Positions 24,403-34,269 of a stretch of 64,000 nucleotides of DNA are shown here, in pieces; positions within the stretch are counted from its first letter, which is position 1, and the number at the start of each line of letters is the position of its first letter. Origin of the DNA: Gardnerella swidsinskii (GTDB lineage: Bacteria > Actinomycetota > Actinomycetes > Actinomycetales > Bifidobacteriaceae); the NCBI RefSeq assembly GCF_003397705.1, contig NZ_QJVB01000004.1:62001-126000 (forward strand), read 5' to 3'. Under the pieces are notes generated by a model. That model saw only the letters and a list, made by a program, of their open reading frames with translations. It ran no database searches and was not told where the DNA came from. The position numbers and the translations under genes were made by a program.

Positions 24403-26706
24403 ATGGGCGATACGAGCAATAGTAACGGTAATGCGACTGCTGTAAATGATGTGGCGGCAGAAAGAAACGTAACGATGGTTGGTAGTGCAGTAAGTAGCAC
24501 AATAAGTGGTGCAATAAGCAGTGCGATACAGTGCAGTCGCGATTGTGCTCGCGCTATGCGTTCTGTTTTACGACGCATATCGCTAATTATGCCGCTTATT
24601 ATTGTGCTTCTGCTGGAACTTGTATGGTTCAACTTTCCGGCAATCGAATCGTCAGGATTCAATCCAACTCCTGTTCAGAGAGTTTCAACCGGTGCAGGTT
24701 TGACGCGTCACGGCGACGTGTATACAGTTACCGGCAAAAACGATCAATACATACAATTGCATTACGCTCAGCCTTCTCAAATAAATAACATTTACATCGA
24801 TACGCGTTCGCCTCATACTCGCACACTCGATATTGCTGTGTATGTGTTGGATGGCGGCAATAGTACTTCCTATATTCAAGTTGCGTCTCAGCCAGTTACG
24901 TCGAATGTGAACGATACGAAGTATGTGCGCGTGCATGCGGTTGATAAAGTTGCGGGCTTGCGTTTGAGTACGAAGCTTCAGAAAGGCGATTCTTTTACAA
25001 TTGCTAATTTTGCGTTGAACCAGCGTAGACCGTTACATATTTCACTTATTCGTGTCGTGATGTTGTTGCTGATTGCTTACGCGATATACGCGTTGGCTCC
25101 GCGTTCGCGCATTTATAAAGAAGCACTTGATTTGCGTGTGCGCAAGCAGCAGTTGTGGCTTGTTGCGTTAATGCTAGTGCAGTGCGCAATACTTATTGGA
25201 GTAACGAAAGTTACTGGTACTCAACACATGTTTACAGCTGGTGTGTGTAATAACGGCGGCTTTATATGTGACGCCAACCAGTACAATCACCTCGCCAACA
25301 GTCTGCTCAAAGGTCACCTGTACTTGGATCTGCCGGTTCCTGACTGGCTGCCGAATATGAGCAACCCTTACGATGCAGGCGCGCGCTACGCCATGTCGAT
25401 AAAAACTGGTCAACCAACTTACTGGGATTATGCGTTCCACGGAAGCCACTACTTTACTTACTTCGGCGCACTTCCTGCACTGTTACTTTTTGTGCCGTTC
25501 AAAGTACTTACCGGCCACGATTTGCGTACAGATTACGCCGTCGCCTTCTTTGCTGTCGCTTTCGCAATTGCTTCTATCTATCTTATGGTGCAATTACTTC
25601 GACGCTTCTTCCCAAAGCGATCCTTCGGCTTCCTTGTGCTGTCGCATCTCGTTATGCTCATGTCCAGCGGAGTGCTAATTCAGGTGTATCTGCCGCAAAT
25701 CTACTCGCTTCCTATGCTGTCATCATTGTGTTTCACCTGCTTAGGACTGGGATTGTGGCTACAAGCGCGAACTACTCAAGATGCTCTTTCTGAAACCCCG
25801 TACTTACGGAAGTCGCTACTCATTCTGGGAGCAGTATGTATTGCACTAAACCTATGGTGTAGACCGCAATTTATTCTGGCGTCACTGTTTGCTTTCGTAA
25901 TTTTTAAGGAAGAAATCGTAAAGTACCGTCTATTTTTTGCCTTCAAACGAAGCAGCATAATCAATACTATATGCGTAATCGCACCAATGATTCTTATAGG
26001 CTTAGCTGCCTGCTGGTACAACTACGCGCGTTTCGGTTCTCCACTCGATTTTGGTGCAACCTACAATCTCACCGGTTTTGACATGGTTCACCGCTCCTAC
26101 TCTTGGGCGCGAATCCCATGGGGAGTATGGATGTACTTGTTCCAGCCTATTACTATTACGCCAGTTTTTCCGTTTATGGAACAATCCGTGCTGCCGTCAA
26201 TGTTCCACGGGCAAATCATTATGGAGCCATTCTTTGGCGGCCTACTCGCTTACTCTCCTGTATGCGCAGCCGTAGTACTGTACCCGGTAGTAAAGCAACA
26301 ATTACGCAAAAAGCAGCTTGCTGGATTCTTTACGCTCGGCTTAACATTGTCGATACTGCTTATGGTATTAGACGCGGAAGTAGTAGGAATTTCCAGCAGG
26401 TACTTTAGTGATTTCGGCTGGCTGCTAGCGTTGTGTGCAATTATGGTGATTGCAAGTCTTGTAGACAAAGTCTCGTCTTGCGTGCACACGGTTGACGTTC
26501 CTTCTGGTTGCGTCAACGAAACAGGCGAGGAGCCGCCTTCTAAAGCCAACTTTAAGTTAATGCACAAAGTTTTGATTATTCTGGTGATTTCCAGCGTTGG
26601 CTTGTGTTCCTTAAACCTCCTTGCCAACGGACGATACTCAGACCTTCAAGGCACTAGGCCGAGTATATACAGAAGTATCGAATCCTGGTTCTCGCCACTT
26701 ACGTAA
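24403..26706 (+). CDS. Multi-pass membrane protein, putative GT-C-type glycosyltransferase (paralogue of 16733-18916)
   Basis: About 767 residues. A Ser/Asn/Thr-rich cytoplasmic N-terminus leads to a membrane helix (~65-85), a soluble beta-rich domain (~95-205) and about eleven further helices. Motifs shared with its paralogue include NQYNHLANSLLKGHLYLDLP, NPYDAG, then TGQPTYWDYAFHGSHYFTYF, and later LWCRPQ. The sugar transferred is unknown. ATG 24403 is taken as the start with AGGTG upstream; GTG 24397 is the alternative. It follows licD by 84 bases and probably belongs to the same transcript. The paralogue sits next to a GT2 that could make a donor for both (inference). Confidence 0.7.
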   Translation: MGDTSNSNGNATAVNDVAAERNVTMVGSAVSSTISGAISSAIQCSRDCARAMRSVLRRISLIMPLIIVLLLELVWFNFPAIESSGFNPTPVQRVSTGAGLTRHGDVYTVTGKNDQYIQLHYAQPSQINNIYIDTRSPHTRTLDIAVYVLDGGNSTSYIQVASQPVTSNVNDTKYVRVHAVDKVAGLRLSTKLQKGDSFTIANFALNQRRPLHISLIRVVMLLLIAYAIYALAPRSRIYKEALDLRVRKQQLWLVALMLVQCAILIGVTKVTGTQHMFTAGVCNNGGFICDANQYNHLANSLLKGHLYLDLPVPDWLPNMSNPYDAGARYAMSIKTGQPTYWDYAFHGSHYFTYFGALPALLLFVPFKVLTGHDLRTDYAVAFFAVAFAIASIYLMVQLLRRFFPKRSFGFLVLSHLVMLMSSGVLIQVYLPQIYSLPMLSSLCFTCLGLGLWLQARTTQDALSETPYLRKSLLILGAVCIALNLWCRPQFILASLFAFVIFKEEIVKYRLFFAFKRSSIINTICVIAPMILIGLAACWYNYARFGSPLDFGATYNLTGFDMVHRSYSWARIPWGVWMYLFQPITITPVFPFMEQSVLPSMFHGQIIMEPFFGGLLAYSPVCAAVVLYPVVKQQLRKKQLAGFFTLGLTLSILLMVLDAEVVGISSRYFSDFGWLLALCAIMVIASLVDKVSSCVHTVDVPSGCVNETGEEPPSKANFKLMHKVLIILVISSVGLCSLNLLANGRYSDLQGTRPSIYRSIESWFSPLT

Positions 26707-26788
26707 CAGACGAATCAGTTGCAATTTGGTTACTATTAGTAAATTACAATTCAGATAATTTGAATAAAAAAATTTTGAAGAAGAAAAT

Positions 26789-28039
26789 ATGGTAGTAGAA
26801 CAGAAACAATCAGCGCAAAAAGTAGCGTCTTCTGCACAAGCTCAAGCGGTATTACAATCGACCAAAGACCTGCAAAATGGCACACAAAAAGACCTGCAAG
26901 TTGAAGTCTTGCGAATTATTGCAATGCTTATGATTGTGGCCTGCCACATGATCATACATTTGAACATTCGCGAGCACAGTTTCAATATGGAACTTTTGCC
27001 GGCTCCAGGCTTGCGTTCAGCACTTAAATTCTTAGTCGTACAATACGGTCAAGTTGGTGTCTCAACCTTCTTTATTATTTCCGGCTACTTTTTATGTCGC
27101 AAAACCTTCCGCCACCGACGCGTTTTTGCAGCGTGGGCGCAAATGTTCTTCTACTGCATTATCGTGCTGGCAGTAACCTTCGTAGCAGACTGCTTTGGCT
27201 TACTTCCGGAAAATTTGAGCAACTTACTTCACGGAAAAGAACTTGTCTACACGCTGTTGTGGAATGTGACGCCATTTACTTACCGAAGCTATTGGTTCAT
27301 GAGCGCGTACTTAATCATGCTCATGTTCATGCCTTTTATCAACATTCTTATAAGTCACATGACTCAGCGCAATCATGCTATGCTGCTGGTACTTCTTGCG
27401 TCAATCTCACTTATTCCGCTATATTTTGGCAAAAATTATACTTGGAACGATATTATTTACGCAATTTTTGGATATTTAGCCGGAGCTTTTATTGCGCAGT
27501 ACGGTAGCGGAATAAAAAAACTTACTACGAAGCGACTTTGTGCGTGCGTAGCAATATCTACTGTTCTTATGCTCGCTTTCGACTATGTTGCTTCGTCCGG
27601 GAATAAGTTTGTGCGAGTTCTTACGTGGGATCAGCAGGTCCACAGCGGCATTGGAATACTGCCAATGATTATTGCAATGTGTATTTTCATTCTCGTACAC
27701 CGAATAAATATGCTGCGAATTAAAGGACTAGCAAGAACCGTAATTTTGCGCGTTTCCAAAGCAACTTTCGGAGTGTACCTTCTTCACGAGCACATGTTTA
27801 TTTTCATAGCGTTGTGGACGTTCGTGGCGTGGATGCTTCCTACAACTTCCTCAAGCGCACTCATAGTGCTACTTTACGCAATTACTTTAATTTGTACGTA
27901 CGCAGCACTTTCAGTTGTTGCAGTTGTAATAGATCTCGTTATCAAACCAATTTCCAACCGAATTGCGCTAACTTTGGAGCATGTCGCCAATTGCGTATGT
28001 TCTGTGCACAAAACGGATTCGCAATCCAAAATGGAGTAA
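26789..28039 (+). CDS. Membrane acyltransferase 3 (OafA/WecH-like)
   Basis: A 416-residue protein with about ten membrane helices. The start LQVEVLRIIAMLMIVACHMI carries the Arg and His of acyltransferase-3 enzymes, followed by GQVGVSTFFIISGYFL, the second conserved segment. Members transfer acetyl or other acyl groups from the cytoplasm to sugars of surface polymers. The RBS is GAAGAAG before ATG 26789. Placement between the lic genes and the ABC exporter suggests it decorates the same polymer. Confidence 0.85.
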   Translation: MVVEQKQSAQKVASSAQAQAVLQSTKDLQNGTQKDLQVEVLRIIAMLMIVACHMIIHLNIREHSFNMELLPAPGLRSALKFLVVQYGQVGVSTFFIISGYFLCRKTFRHRRVFAAWAQMFFYCIIVLAVTFVADCFGLLPENLSNLLHGKELVYTLLWNVTPFTYRSYWFMSAYLIMLMFMPFINILISHMTQRNHAMLLVLLASISLIPLYFGKNYTWNDIIYAIFGYLAGAFIAQYGSGIKKLTTKRLCACVAISTVLMLAFDYVASSGNKFVRVLTWDQQVHSGIGILPMIIAMCIFILVHRINMLRIKGLARTVILRVSKATFGVYLLHEHMFIFIALWTFVAWMLPTTSSSALIVLLYAITLICTYAALSVVAVVIDLVIKPISNRIALTLEHVANCVCSVHKTDSQSKME

Positions 28040-28062
28040 GTAACTGGTAAACTATATATCTT

Positions 28063-28908
28063 GTGAAAAACATTGTAGATAAGTTGCGCGCAAGATACCA
28101 CTATTCGTGGGTGGTTCTTAAAGAGCTGGTGAAAACTGATTTCAAATTGCGCTACCAAGGGTCTTTCTTGGGAGTTGCGTGGTCGGTTTTACGACCGCTT
28201 ATGCTGTTTTGCGTAATGTATGCAGTGTTTGCAAAGTTTTTGCGAATGTCGGATGGCACGCCCACCTATCCAGTTGTGCTTTTGCTTGGCATTAGCGCAT
28301 GGCAGTTCTTTGGCGAGGCTACTTCGATTGGTTTACGTGCGGTGGTAGACCGTGGAGATTTGCTGCGTAAAATCCATTTTCCTAACTATATTGTGGTGGT
28401 TTCGGCAACTGTTGGCGCGTTAATCAGTTTTGCAATAAATCTTGTGGTAGTAATCATTTTTGCCATCTGCTCAGGCGTGCAATTTACGTGGTGGGTGCTA
28501 TTAGTTCCTTTGAATTGTATACAGTTGTACGCATTAGCATTAGGCGTAACGCTGCTGCTAGCAACTATGTACGTGTATTTTCGCGACATTGCGCACTTGT
28601 GGGACGTGGCGCAACAAGTACTGTTTTACGCAATGCCAATCATTTACCCTCTAAGCATGGTGATTGGTAATAATTCTTTAGGAAGATGGGGAACGGTTAT
28701 TGCAAAAGTGCAGTTACTTAACCCTATTGCACAATGTATTCAAGATTTGCGCCACAATCTTGTAGCACCTCTTACTCAGCCTACTGTGTGGAATTTAGTA
28801 GGGTCTCCTTTGCTGATGATGGTTCCGGTAGTATTAACCGTAATCTTGTGTGTGCTCGGCGTCGCAGTGTTCCGCAAGTGCAATCGTAAGTTTGCTGAGG
28901 TGATGTAA
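28063..28908 (+). CDS. ABC-2 polysaccharide export permease (Wzm/TagG-like)
   Basis: A 281-residue membrane subunit with six helices. VKTDFKLRYQGSFLGVAWSV near the N-terminus is the classic Wzm/TagG opening, and LNPIAQCIQDLRH near residue 228 is also family-typical. It starts at GTG 28063 and its stop overlaps the next ATG by one base (TAATG), so it is translationally coupled to its ATPase. Likely substrate: an undecaprenyl-diphosphate-linked glycan or teichoic-acid-like polymer. Confidence 0.9.
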   Translation: MKNIVDKLRARYHYSWVVLKELVKTDFKLRYQGSFLGVAWSVLRPLMLFCVMYAVFAKFLRMSDGTPTYPVVLLLGISAWQFFGEATSIGLRAVVDRGDLLRKIHFPNYIVVVSATVGALISFAINLVVVIIFAICSGVQFTWWVLLVPLNCIQLYALALGVTLLLATMYVYFRDIAHLWDVAQQVLFYAMPIIYPLSMVIGNNSLGRWGTVIAKVQLLNPIAQCIQDLRHNLVAPLTQPTVWNLVGSPLLMMVPVVLTVILCVLGVAVFRKCNRKFAEVM

Positions 28909-30164
28909 TGAGCGAGATTGAGTTGACAAATACTGAAAAAGAAGAGTTGCAACCAGTCGTACTTTCAGTAGAACACGTAGGCAAATACTTTAAGCTACCA
29001 ACTGAGCAAGCAAGCGGTTTGAAACAGGCGTTTATTAATTGGACGCGTGGTATCAAAGGCTACAAAGAACAGCACGTTCTGCGTGATATCAACTTTGAAG
29101 TACGCAAAGGCGACTTCTTCGGCATCGTAGGACGCAACGGAAGCGGCAAATCAACCCTACTCAAACTCATCTCTGGAATCTACGTACCAGACTCCGGACG
29201 CATACACGTCAACGGAAAACTCGTGCCATTCATTGAGCTTGGCGTAGGCTTCAACCCAGAACTAACCGGTCGCGAAAACGTGTTTTTAAATGGAGCACTA
29301 TTAGGTTTTACGCGCTCGCAAATTGAAAACATGTATGACGATATAGTGCATTTTGCAGAACTTGAAGAGTTTATGGATCAAAAACTTAAAAACTACTCTT
29401 CTGGTATGCAAGTGCGTCTTGCATTTTCAGTTGCAATTCAAGCTCAGGGAGATATTCTAGTACTTGATGAAGTTCTTGCAGTTGGAGATGAAGCTTTTCA
29501 AAGAAAATGCGATGAATATTTTGCAAAGGTTAAAAAAGACGTAAGTAAAACAGTTATTCTCGTTACGCACGATATGAACGCAGTAAAGCGTTATTGCAAT
29601 AAAGCTATTCTTATTAAGAATGGCGAAGTGATTGTTAACGGAGATAAAGACGATGTTGCAAATCGTTATACTCTAGAAAATCTTTCTAGCCAAAATGGCG
29701 GAGAAAGTGAAGATAGTTATGCTGTTGGCTTGAATGAGCGAGTGCCATTTATGCGCATTGTTCCTTTGAGTAAGCAGTTGCTTAATTGTAAAGAAAAATT
29801 CCGTTTTGCTATTGAATATGAATTCAATGAGCCTGGGAAATATTTTATAGCTGTAGCAATGCACGACATAAAACGTGGAGGAATCACGTATGATTCTGGA
29901 GCAGATAAAATTGAGCTCGAAGGAACAGGAAGACAAAAAGTTGAATTTGAGGTGCCTCTTAAAATCTTAAATAATGGCGAATTTAAGCTTGTTGCCTCTC
30001 TTCGTACTAGAAGCAAAACTGATCCTGAATTAACAGATATGGTTGCGTTTACTAACGACAGTAATTCGTGCATGTTTGCTGTAAGAGATAGTCAAAACCG
30101 TGAGTATGCGCTCTTAAATGACAATGCAATGACTTTTACTTGCTTAAAGCATTATAAATGCTAG
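28908..30164 (+). CDS. ABC polysaccharide exporter ATPase (Wzt/TagH-like) with C-terminal extension
   Basis: A 418-residue ATPase partner of the permease. Walker A is GRNGSGKST, the signature is NYSSGMQ, Walker B is ILVLDEVLAVGDE and the switch His is in LVTHD. After ~250 residues a ~150-residue beta-rich domain follows, as in Wzt proteins where it binds the glycan end modification before export. That would fit a polymer recognised by a terminal group, perhaps phosphocholine (inference). The start overlaps the permease stop. Confidence 0.9.
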   Translation: MSEIELTNTEKEELQPVVLSVEHVGKYFKLPTEQASGLKQAFINWTRGIKGYKEQHVLRDINFEVRKGDFFGIVGRNGSGKSTLLKLISGIYVPDSGRIHVNGKLVPFIELGVGFNPELTGRENVFLNGALLGFTRSQIENMYDDIVHFAELEEFMDQKLKNYSSGMQVRLAFSVAIQAQGDILVLDEVLAVGDEAFQRKCDEYFAKVKKDVSKTVILVTHDMNAVKRYCNKAILIKNGEVIVNGDKDDVANRYTLENLSSQNGGESEDSYAVGLNERVPFMRIVPLSKQLLNCKEKFRFAIEYEFNEPGKYFIAVAMHDIKRGGITYDSGADKIELEGTGRQKVEFEVPLKILNNGEFKLVASLRTRSKTDPELTDMVAFTNDSNSCMFAVRDSQNREYALLNDNAMTFTCLKHYKC

Positions 30165-30221
30165 CTTTATTTATTGCTGGTTTTATATGTGCTAAAGGCT
30201 AAAAATAAGGGTGTTTTAGTA

Positions 30222-31961
30222 ATGAATTTCTTTAATCTAGATGTTAATGCAAAAACTTATATAGACTCTTTAAGCGAGCGTCAACGCAGGCTTATTGTGG
30301 GCGCTATAAACTATCATTCATTAACTGCACCGTCTAGAACTTTGCAATATCAAGTTTACATGGGTCAAAAATGGCAGTATCCTCGTTTAGCTGATTTCTC
30401 AGTTTTTGACGGTGCTTGTACAAAAAACGAAGGATTGAAACCAATCGCAACTTTTAGTGCACAATCAACTGTTAAAACTAATAGCGAATACACAAAAGAA
30501 TTTTGGAATGAAGGCAAACTGTTTAAAGATAATGGCGTTAGGTATTTGTTGCTGACACCAGATGATGCAACCGACGATGATGTGATGTCTCACTGGGCTT
30601 CTGATACGTTAAAGCAGCACATTTACAAAGAGTGTGAATTACACGCACCTTCTATGTTTGATGTTGTTAGGGAAGTAATGCGCAAAAAACGCGAGTGTGA
30701 TTCGAAGAAACTTGTTGAAGCGTATTGTCCTTGGAATAAAAAGAAGTTTGATTATGTTGCAAATGCTCACCAAAGAGAAATTGCAAAACAAGAAAATTGG
30801 GATTTATCAAATATAAAAGATGCTAGATTGGACTGTGTTTCTCCTGCTAAAAGAGTTGAAGGAGCTAAAAAAGCTATTATTATAGGTTTGCATTGGCTGC
30901 AAGCTGGTGGTGCAGAAAGATGGGCTGTAGAAACAATAAAACTTGCCAAAAAAGCTGGTTTTGTGCCAATTGTTATCACAGATAGAGACGGTCACCAGCC
31001 GTGGATTACGAAAGATTTCTGTGATGATGCTCTTGTATTACCACTTACTCCACCAATTAGAGAATATTGGGCGGATGTTCCACTTTTAAGATCTTTGTTT
31101 GAGCAATTTGACATTAAAGCAATAGCAATACACCATTGCCAATGGCTTTACGACCATATTTGGTGGGCTAAACAATTCTCCCCAGAAACACATATTATTG
31201 ATTCGCTGCATATTGTTGAATACATAAATTGTGGAGGATATCCGCATGAAGCTGTAACACACGATAAGTGGATTGATTTGCACCATGTTATTTCTCCACA
31301 ACTTGAAAATTGGTTGCATGATGTGCATGGTATTGAATCTTCCAAGATTGTTGACGCTCCACTTATTGGTCTTACTGCTGGAATTGGAAACGATTGCGTA
31401 TCGCCGAGAAAAAATAAAAATGTTCTGAATGTTGCTTTTGTTGGAAGGATTGCAAGACAAAAACGTCCAGAAGCGTTTGTTCTTGTTGCAAAAGCTTTAA
31501 ACAAAAAATATCCAGGAAAATTCCACTTCATTTTGCATGGAGATGGCGAATTAGACACATATGTTTCAGAACTTATATCTAGGTATGGTCTTGAAAACGT
31601 TATTGAGCGCAGATCTATGAAAATTCCAGCTCAAAAAACGTATGATGATGCGGACGTGCTACTTATTAGCTCTGTAAACGAGGGTATTACGCTTACAACT
31701 ATTGAAGCGCTTTCTAATGGAGTTCCAGTAATTTCATCGGATGTTGGATCGCAAAAAACTGTTATAGCAAAAAGTGCGTTATTGCCAAGAATGACTTCTA
31801 GTTTTGTTAAAGCGTCTGTAAAGGAATTGTTTAAGATTATGGAGAATGATTCATATCGTTCATTATTGTTAAAAGAAGAAGTTGAAAAATTGCGCAATTT
31901 TGCAAAACTCGAATCTGCAGAAACGTTATTTACTAAGTTATTTGAAGAATGGAGCAAGTAA
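30222..31961 (+). CDS. GT4-type glycosyltransferase with long N-terminal region
   Basis: About 579 residues. The GT-B domain begins around residue 215 at IIIGLHWLQAGGAERWAVE. The C-terminal Rossmann half holds VAFVGRIARQKRPEAF and the donor-binding SVNEGITLTTIEALSNGVP, whose EGIT..T.IEA is the E-x7-E nucleotide-sugar signature. The first ~200 residues have no family I recognise. ATG 30222 is chosen because AAGGG lies ten bases upstream; TTG 30174 lacks a site. The stop overlaps the next ATG (TAATG). It probably adds a hexose during polymer assembly on the inner membrane face. Confidence 0.85.
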   Translation: MNFFNLDVNAKTYIDSLSERQRRLIVGAINYHSLTAPSRTLQYQVYMGQKWQYPRLADFSVFDGACTKNEGLKPIATFSAQSTVKTNSEYTKEFWNEGKLFKDNGVRYLLLTPDDATDDDVMSHWASDTLKQHIYKECELHAPSMFDVVREVMRKKRECDSKKLVEAYCPWNKKKFDYVANAHQREIAKQENWDLSNIKDARLDCVSPAKRVEGAKKAIIIGLHWLQAGGAERWAVETIKLAKKAGFVPIVITDRDGHQPWITKDFCDDALVLPLTPPIREYWADVPLLRSLFEQFDIKAIAIHHCQWLYDHIWWAKQFSPETHIIDSLHIVEYINCGGYPHEAVTHDKWIDLHHVISPQLENWLHDVHGIESSKIVDAPLIGLTAGIGNDCVSPRKNKNVLNVAFVGRIARQKRPEAFVLVAKALNKKYPGKFHFILHGDGELDTYVSELISRYGLENVIERRSMKIPAQKTYDDADVLLISSVNEGITLTTIEALSNGVPVISSDVGSQKTVIAKSALLPRMTSSFVKASVKELFKIMENDSYRSLLLKEEVEKLRNFAKLESAETLFTKLFEEWSK

Positions 31962-32929
31962 TGTCAAATGCTCAAGTAGTGGATGCTAATAAATCAAAAG
32001 ATAGCGTTAATGTTGCGGCTGTTGTAGTAACTTTTAACAGGTTAGAGAAACTAAAAACCGTATTGGCTTCGTTAGAATCTCAAACGCGACTTCCAAATCA
32101 ACTAATCATTGTCAACAATGCTTCAACTGATGGCACGGATAAATATTTGGAAGAGTACACTCGCGATTTTGCGAATGGTCATTTGGAGAATCGAGTAAAT
32201 CTTACTGTTGTAAATTTGCCAGAAAACGTTGGCGGTGCAGGCGGTTTTAGTGCTGGTATGCGTAAAGGGTACGAGCTTGGCGCAGATTTCGTGTGGATTT
32301 TTGACGACGATGGCTATCCTCAGCCACAAGCTTTGGAAAAGCTTCTAGATGGATTTAATGCTGCCGTAGGTGAGCTTGGTGCGGATGTTCCGTATGCTTG
32401 CTCAATGGTGAAGTTCGTGGACGGATCGATTTGCGAAATGAACAATCCAGTACCAACGTGGGATTGGGGAAGGCTTATTGCTAAAGGATTTAACAATCTC
32501 GTTATGGTTACAAGCTGTTCGTTTGTGTCGGTGCTTATTCCTCGTTGGGTTATAGAAAAGTACGGATTGCCATTTAAAGAATACTTTATTTGGTTCGATG
32601 ATGCCGAATATACACTTCGTATTACGCGTGTATGCCCGGGCGTGCAGGTTCTCGATAGTGTAATTATGCATGACATGGGAGCAAACAAGGGTGTGAACTT
32701 TACAATGATTGACAAAAAGAATGCTTGGAAATTCGCATACGGCGTGCGTAATCAAGCATCTTACCGTTTGCATCACGAAGGTAAAGCAAAATACTTGCTT
32801 TTCTGCGCAAATGTAGTTCGTCAAATGCGAAGAGGGCATGTTGAGAGAAAGTTGCGCCGCAAAATGATTGGTCAAATGCTAAAAGCGATTAGATTTAATC
32901 CAAAAGTTGATTTTCCTAAAAATAAGTAG
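31961..32929 (+). CDS. GT2 glycosyltransferase, galactofuranosyltransferase-like (GlfT)
   Basis: A 322-residue GT-A enzyme. VAAVVVTFNRLEKLKTVLAS starts the fold, IIVNNASTDGT is the nucleotide site, GGAGGFSAGMRKGY and FVWIFDDDGYP carry the metal-binding Asp motif, and YFIWFDDAEYTLRI is the acceptor/base motif shared with GlfT-type rhamnosyl- and galactofuranosyltransferases. The start overlaps the preceding stop, with GGAG six bases before ATG. UDP-galactopyranose mutase lies 98 bases downstream, supporting UDP-galactofuranose as donor; rhamnose is the alternative. Confidence 0.82.
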   Translation: MSNAQVVDANKSKDSVNVAAVVVTFNRLEKLKTVLASLESQTRLPNQLIIVNNASTDGTDKYLEEYTRDFANGHLENRVNLTVVNLPENVGGAGGFSAGMRKGYELGADFVWIFDDDGYPQPQALEKLLDGFNAAVGELGADVPYACSMVKFVDGSICEMNNPVPTWDWGRLIAKGFNNLVMVTSCSFVSVLIPRWVIEKYGLPFKEYFIWFDDAEYTLRITRVCPGVQVLDSVIMHDMGANKGVNFTMIDKKNAWKFAYGVRNQASYRLHHEGKAKYLLFCANVVRQMRRGHVERKLRRKMIGQMLKAIRFNPKVDFPKNK

Positions 32930-33027
32930 CGCAACAAGCGAAATGCTAGGTTAATAACTGGAATAGCTTAATAACGGGAATATATAAAGCATAATTTCAA
33001 AATAGACGTATCTTATAAAGGAATAAA

Positions 33028-34269
33028 ATGTACGAAAAAGCAAAATCAGCAACTTACCCAGATTTAGTAGTTGTTGGAGCAGGATTGTTCGGCTTAACTG
33101 TAGCTCAGCAAGCAGTGGAGCATACGGGCGCTCGCGTTGAAATTATTGACGTTCGAAATCACATCGGTGGAAACGCTTACTCGTATTTTGACGAGCGCAC
33201 AGGAATCGAAATTCACAAGTACGGAGCGCATCTTTTCCACACAAGCAACAAGCGCGTGTGGGATTATGTGAATCGTTTTACGTCGTTTACTAACTACGTA
33301 CATCGCGTGTACGCAACGCACGACGGCGAAGTGTATCCGCTGCCAATCAACTTGGGTACAATTAACCAGTTCTTCCACGCGCACTACACGCCAGAGGAAG
33401 CAAAGGCTTTGATTGCAAGCCAAGCGGGGGAGTTGGCTGGCAAAGATCCGCAAAATTTGAACGATAAGGGCATTAGCTTAATTGGTCGTCCGCTTTATGA
33501 AGCGTTTATTAAAAACTACACGGCAAAGCAGTGGCAGACGGATCCTTCCGAGCTTCCTGCTGGAATTATTAAGCGCTTGCCTGTGAGATTTAACTATAAT
33601 AATCGCTACTTTAAGGACACTTGGGAAGGCTTGCCTACGGACGGCTACACGGCTTGGATGCAGCGCATGATTGACGATCCGCGTATTCACGTTTCGCTTG
33701 GTGTAGACTTCTTCGACGAATCTCAGCCGTTTAATAAGCGCGCGCTGGCGGAAGCTGGAGTGCCGGTTGTTTATACCGGTCCGGTTGATAGGTATTTTGA
33801 CTACGCTCTTGGCGAGTTGAAGTGGAGGACTGTGGACTTTAAGGAAGTGCGTTACGAGGAGAGTGACCACTTTGGCTGCCCAGTTATGAACTATTCGGAT
33901 GCTGACGTGCCGTTTACGCGCGCGATTGAGTTTAAGAACTTTAATCCAGAGCGCGAGGAAGTTGGCGGAGAGGCTAGTGGCGATGCTGACGATTGCGCAA
34001 CTTTCGTGCCGAGCAAAAGCGTGAAAGCTGGGGAAACTGTGGTTTGGCAGGAGTATTCGCGAGCTGCTAGTCGAGAAGATGAGCCGTACTATCCTGTGAA
34101 TACTGAGGCAGACAAAGCCTTGTACGCGCGCTATGCGGAGCTTGCTGCGGCTGAGCCTCGCACAGTTTTCGGCGGTCGCTTGGGAACTTACAGCTATTAC
34201 GACATGCACAACGTAATCGACATGGCTTTGCGCGCTTACGAATCTCAAGTAGCGCCGTTGCTGGCTTAG
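33028..34269 (+). CDS. glf: UDP-galactopyranose mutase
   Basis: A 413-residue FAD enzyme that converts UDP-galactopyranose to UDP-galactofuranose. DLVVVGAGLFGLTVAQQA is the FAD-binding Rossmann start and NHIGGNAYSYFDE with GIEIHKYGAHLFHT is the diagnostic Glf region. Further active-site segments include FIKNYTAKQWQTDP, RFNYNNRYF and EYSRAASREDEPYYP. Length is normal. AAGGA lies six bases before ATG. It is the last gene of the surface-polymer run and supplies the donor for the adjacent GT2, which implies galactofuranose in the product. Confidence 0.96.
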   Translation: MYEKAKSATYPDLVVVGAGLFGLTVAQQAVEHTGARVEIIDVRNHIGGNAYSYFDERTGIEIHKYGAHLFHTSNKRVWDYVNRFTSFTNYVHRVYATHDGEVYPLPINLGTINQFFHAHYTPEEAKALIASQAGELAGKDPQNLNDKGISLIGRPLYEAFIKNYTAKQWQTDPSELPAGIIKRLPVRFNYNNRYFKDTWEGLPTDGYTAWMQRMIDDPRIHVSLGVDFFDESQPFNKRALAEAGVPVVYTGPVDRYFDYALGELKWRTVDFKEVRYEESDHFGCPVMNYSDADVPFTRAIEFKNFNPEREEVGGEASGDADDCATFVPSKSVKAGETVVWQEYSRAASREDEPYYPVNTEADKALYARYAELAAAEPRTVFGGRLGTYSYYDMHNVIDMALRAYESQVAPLLA

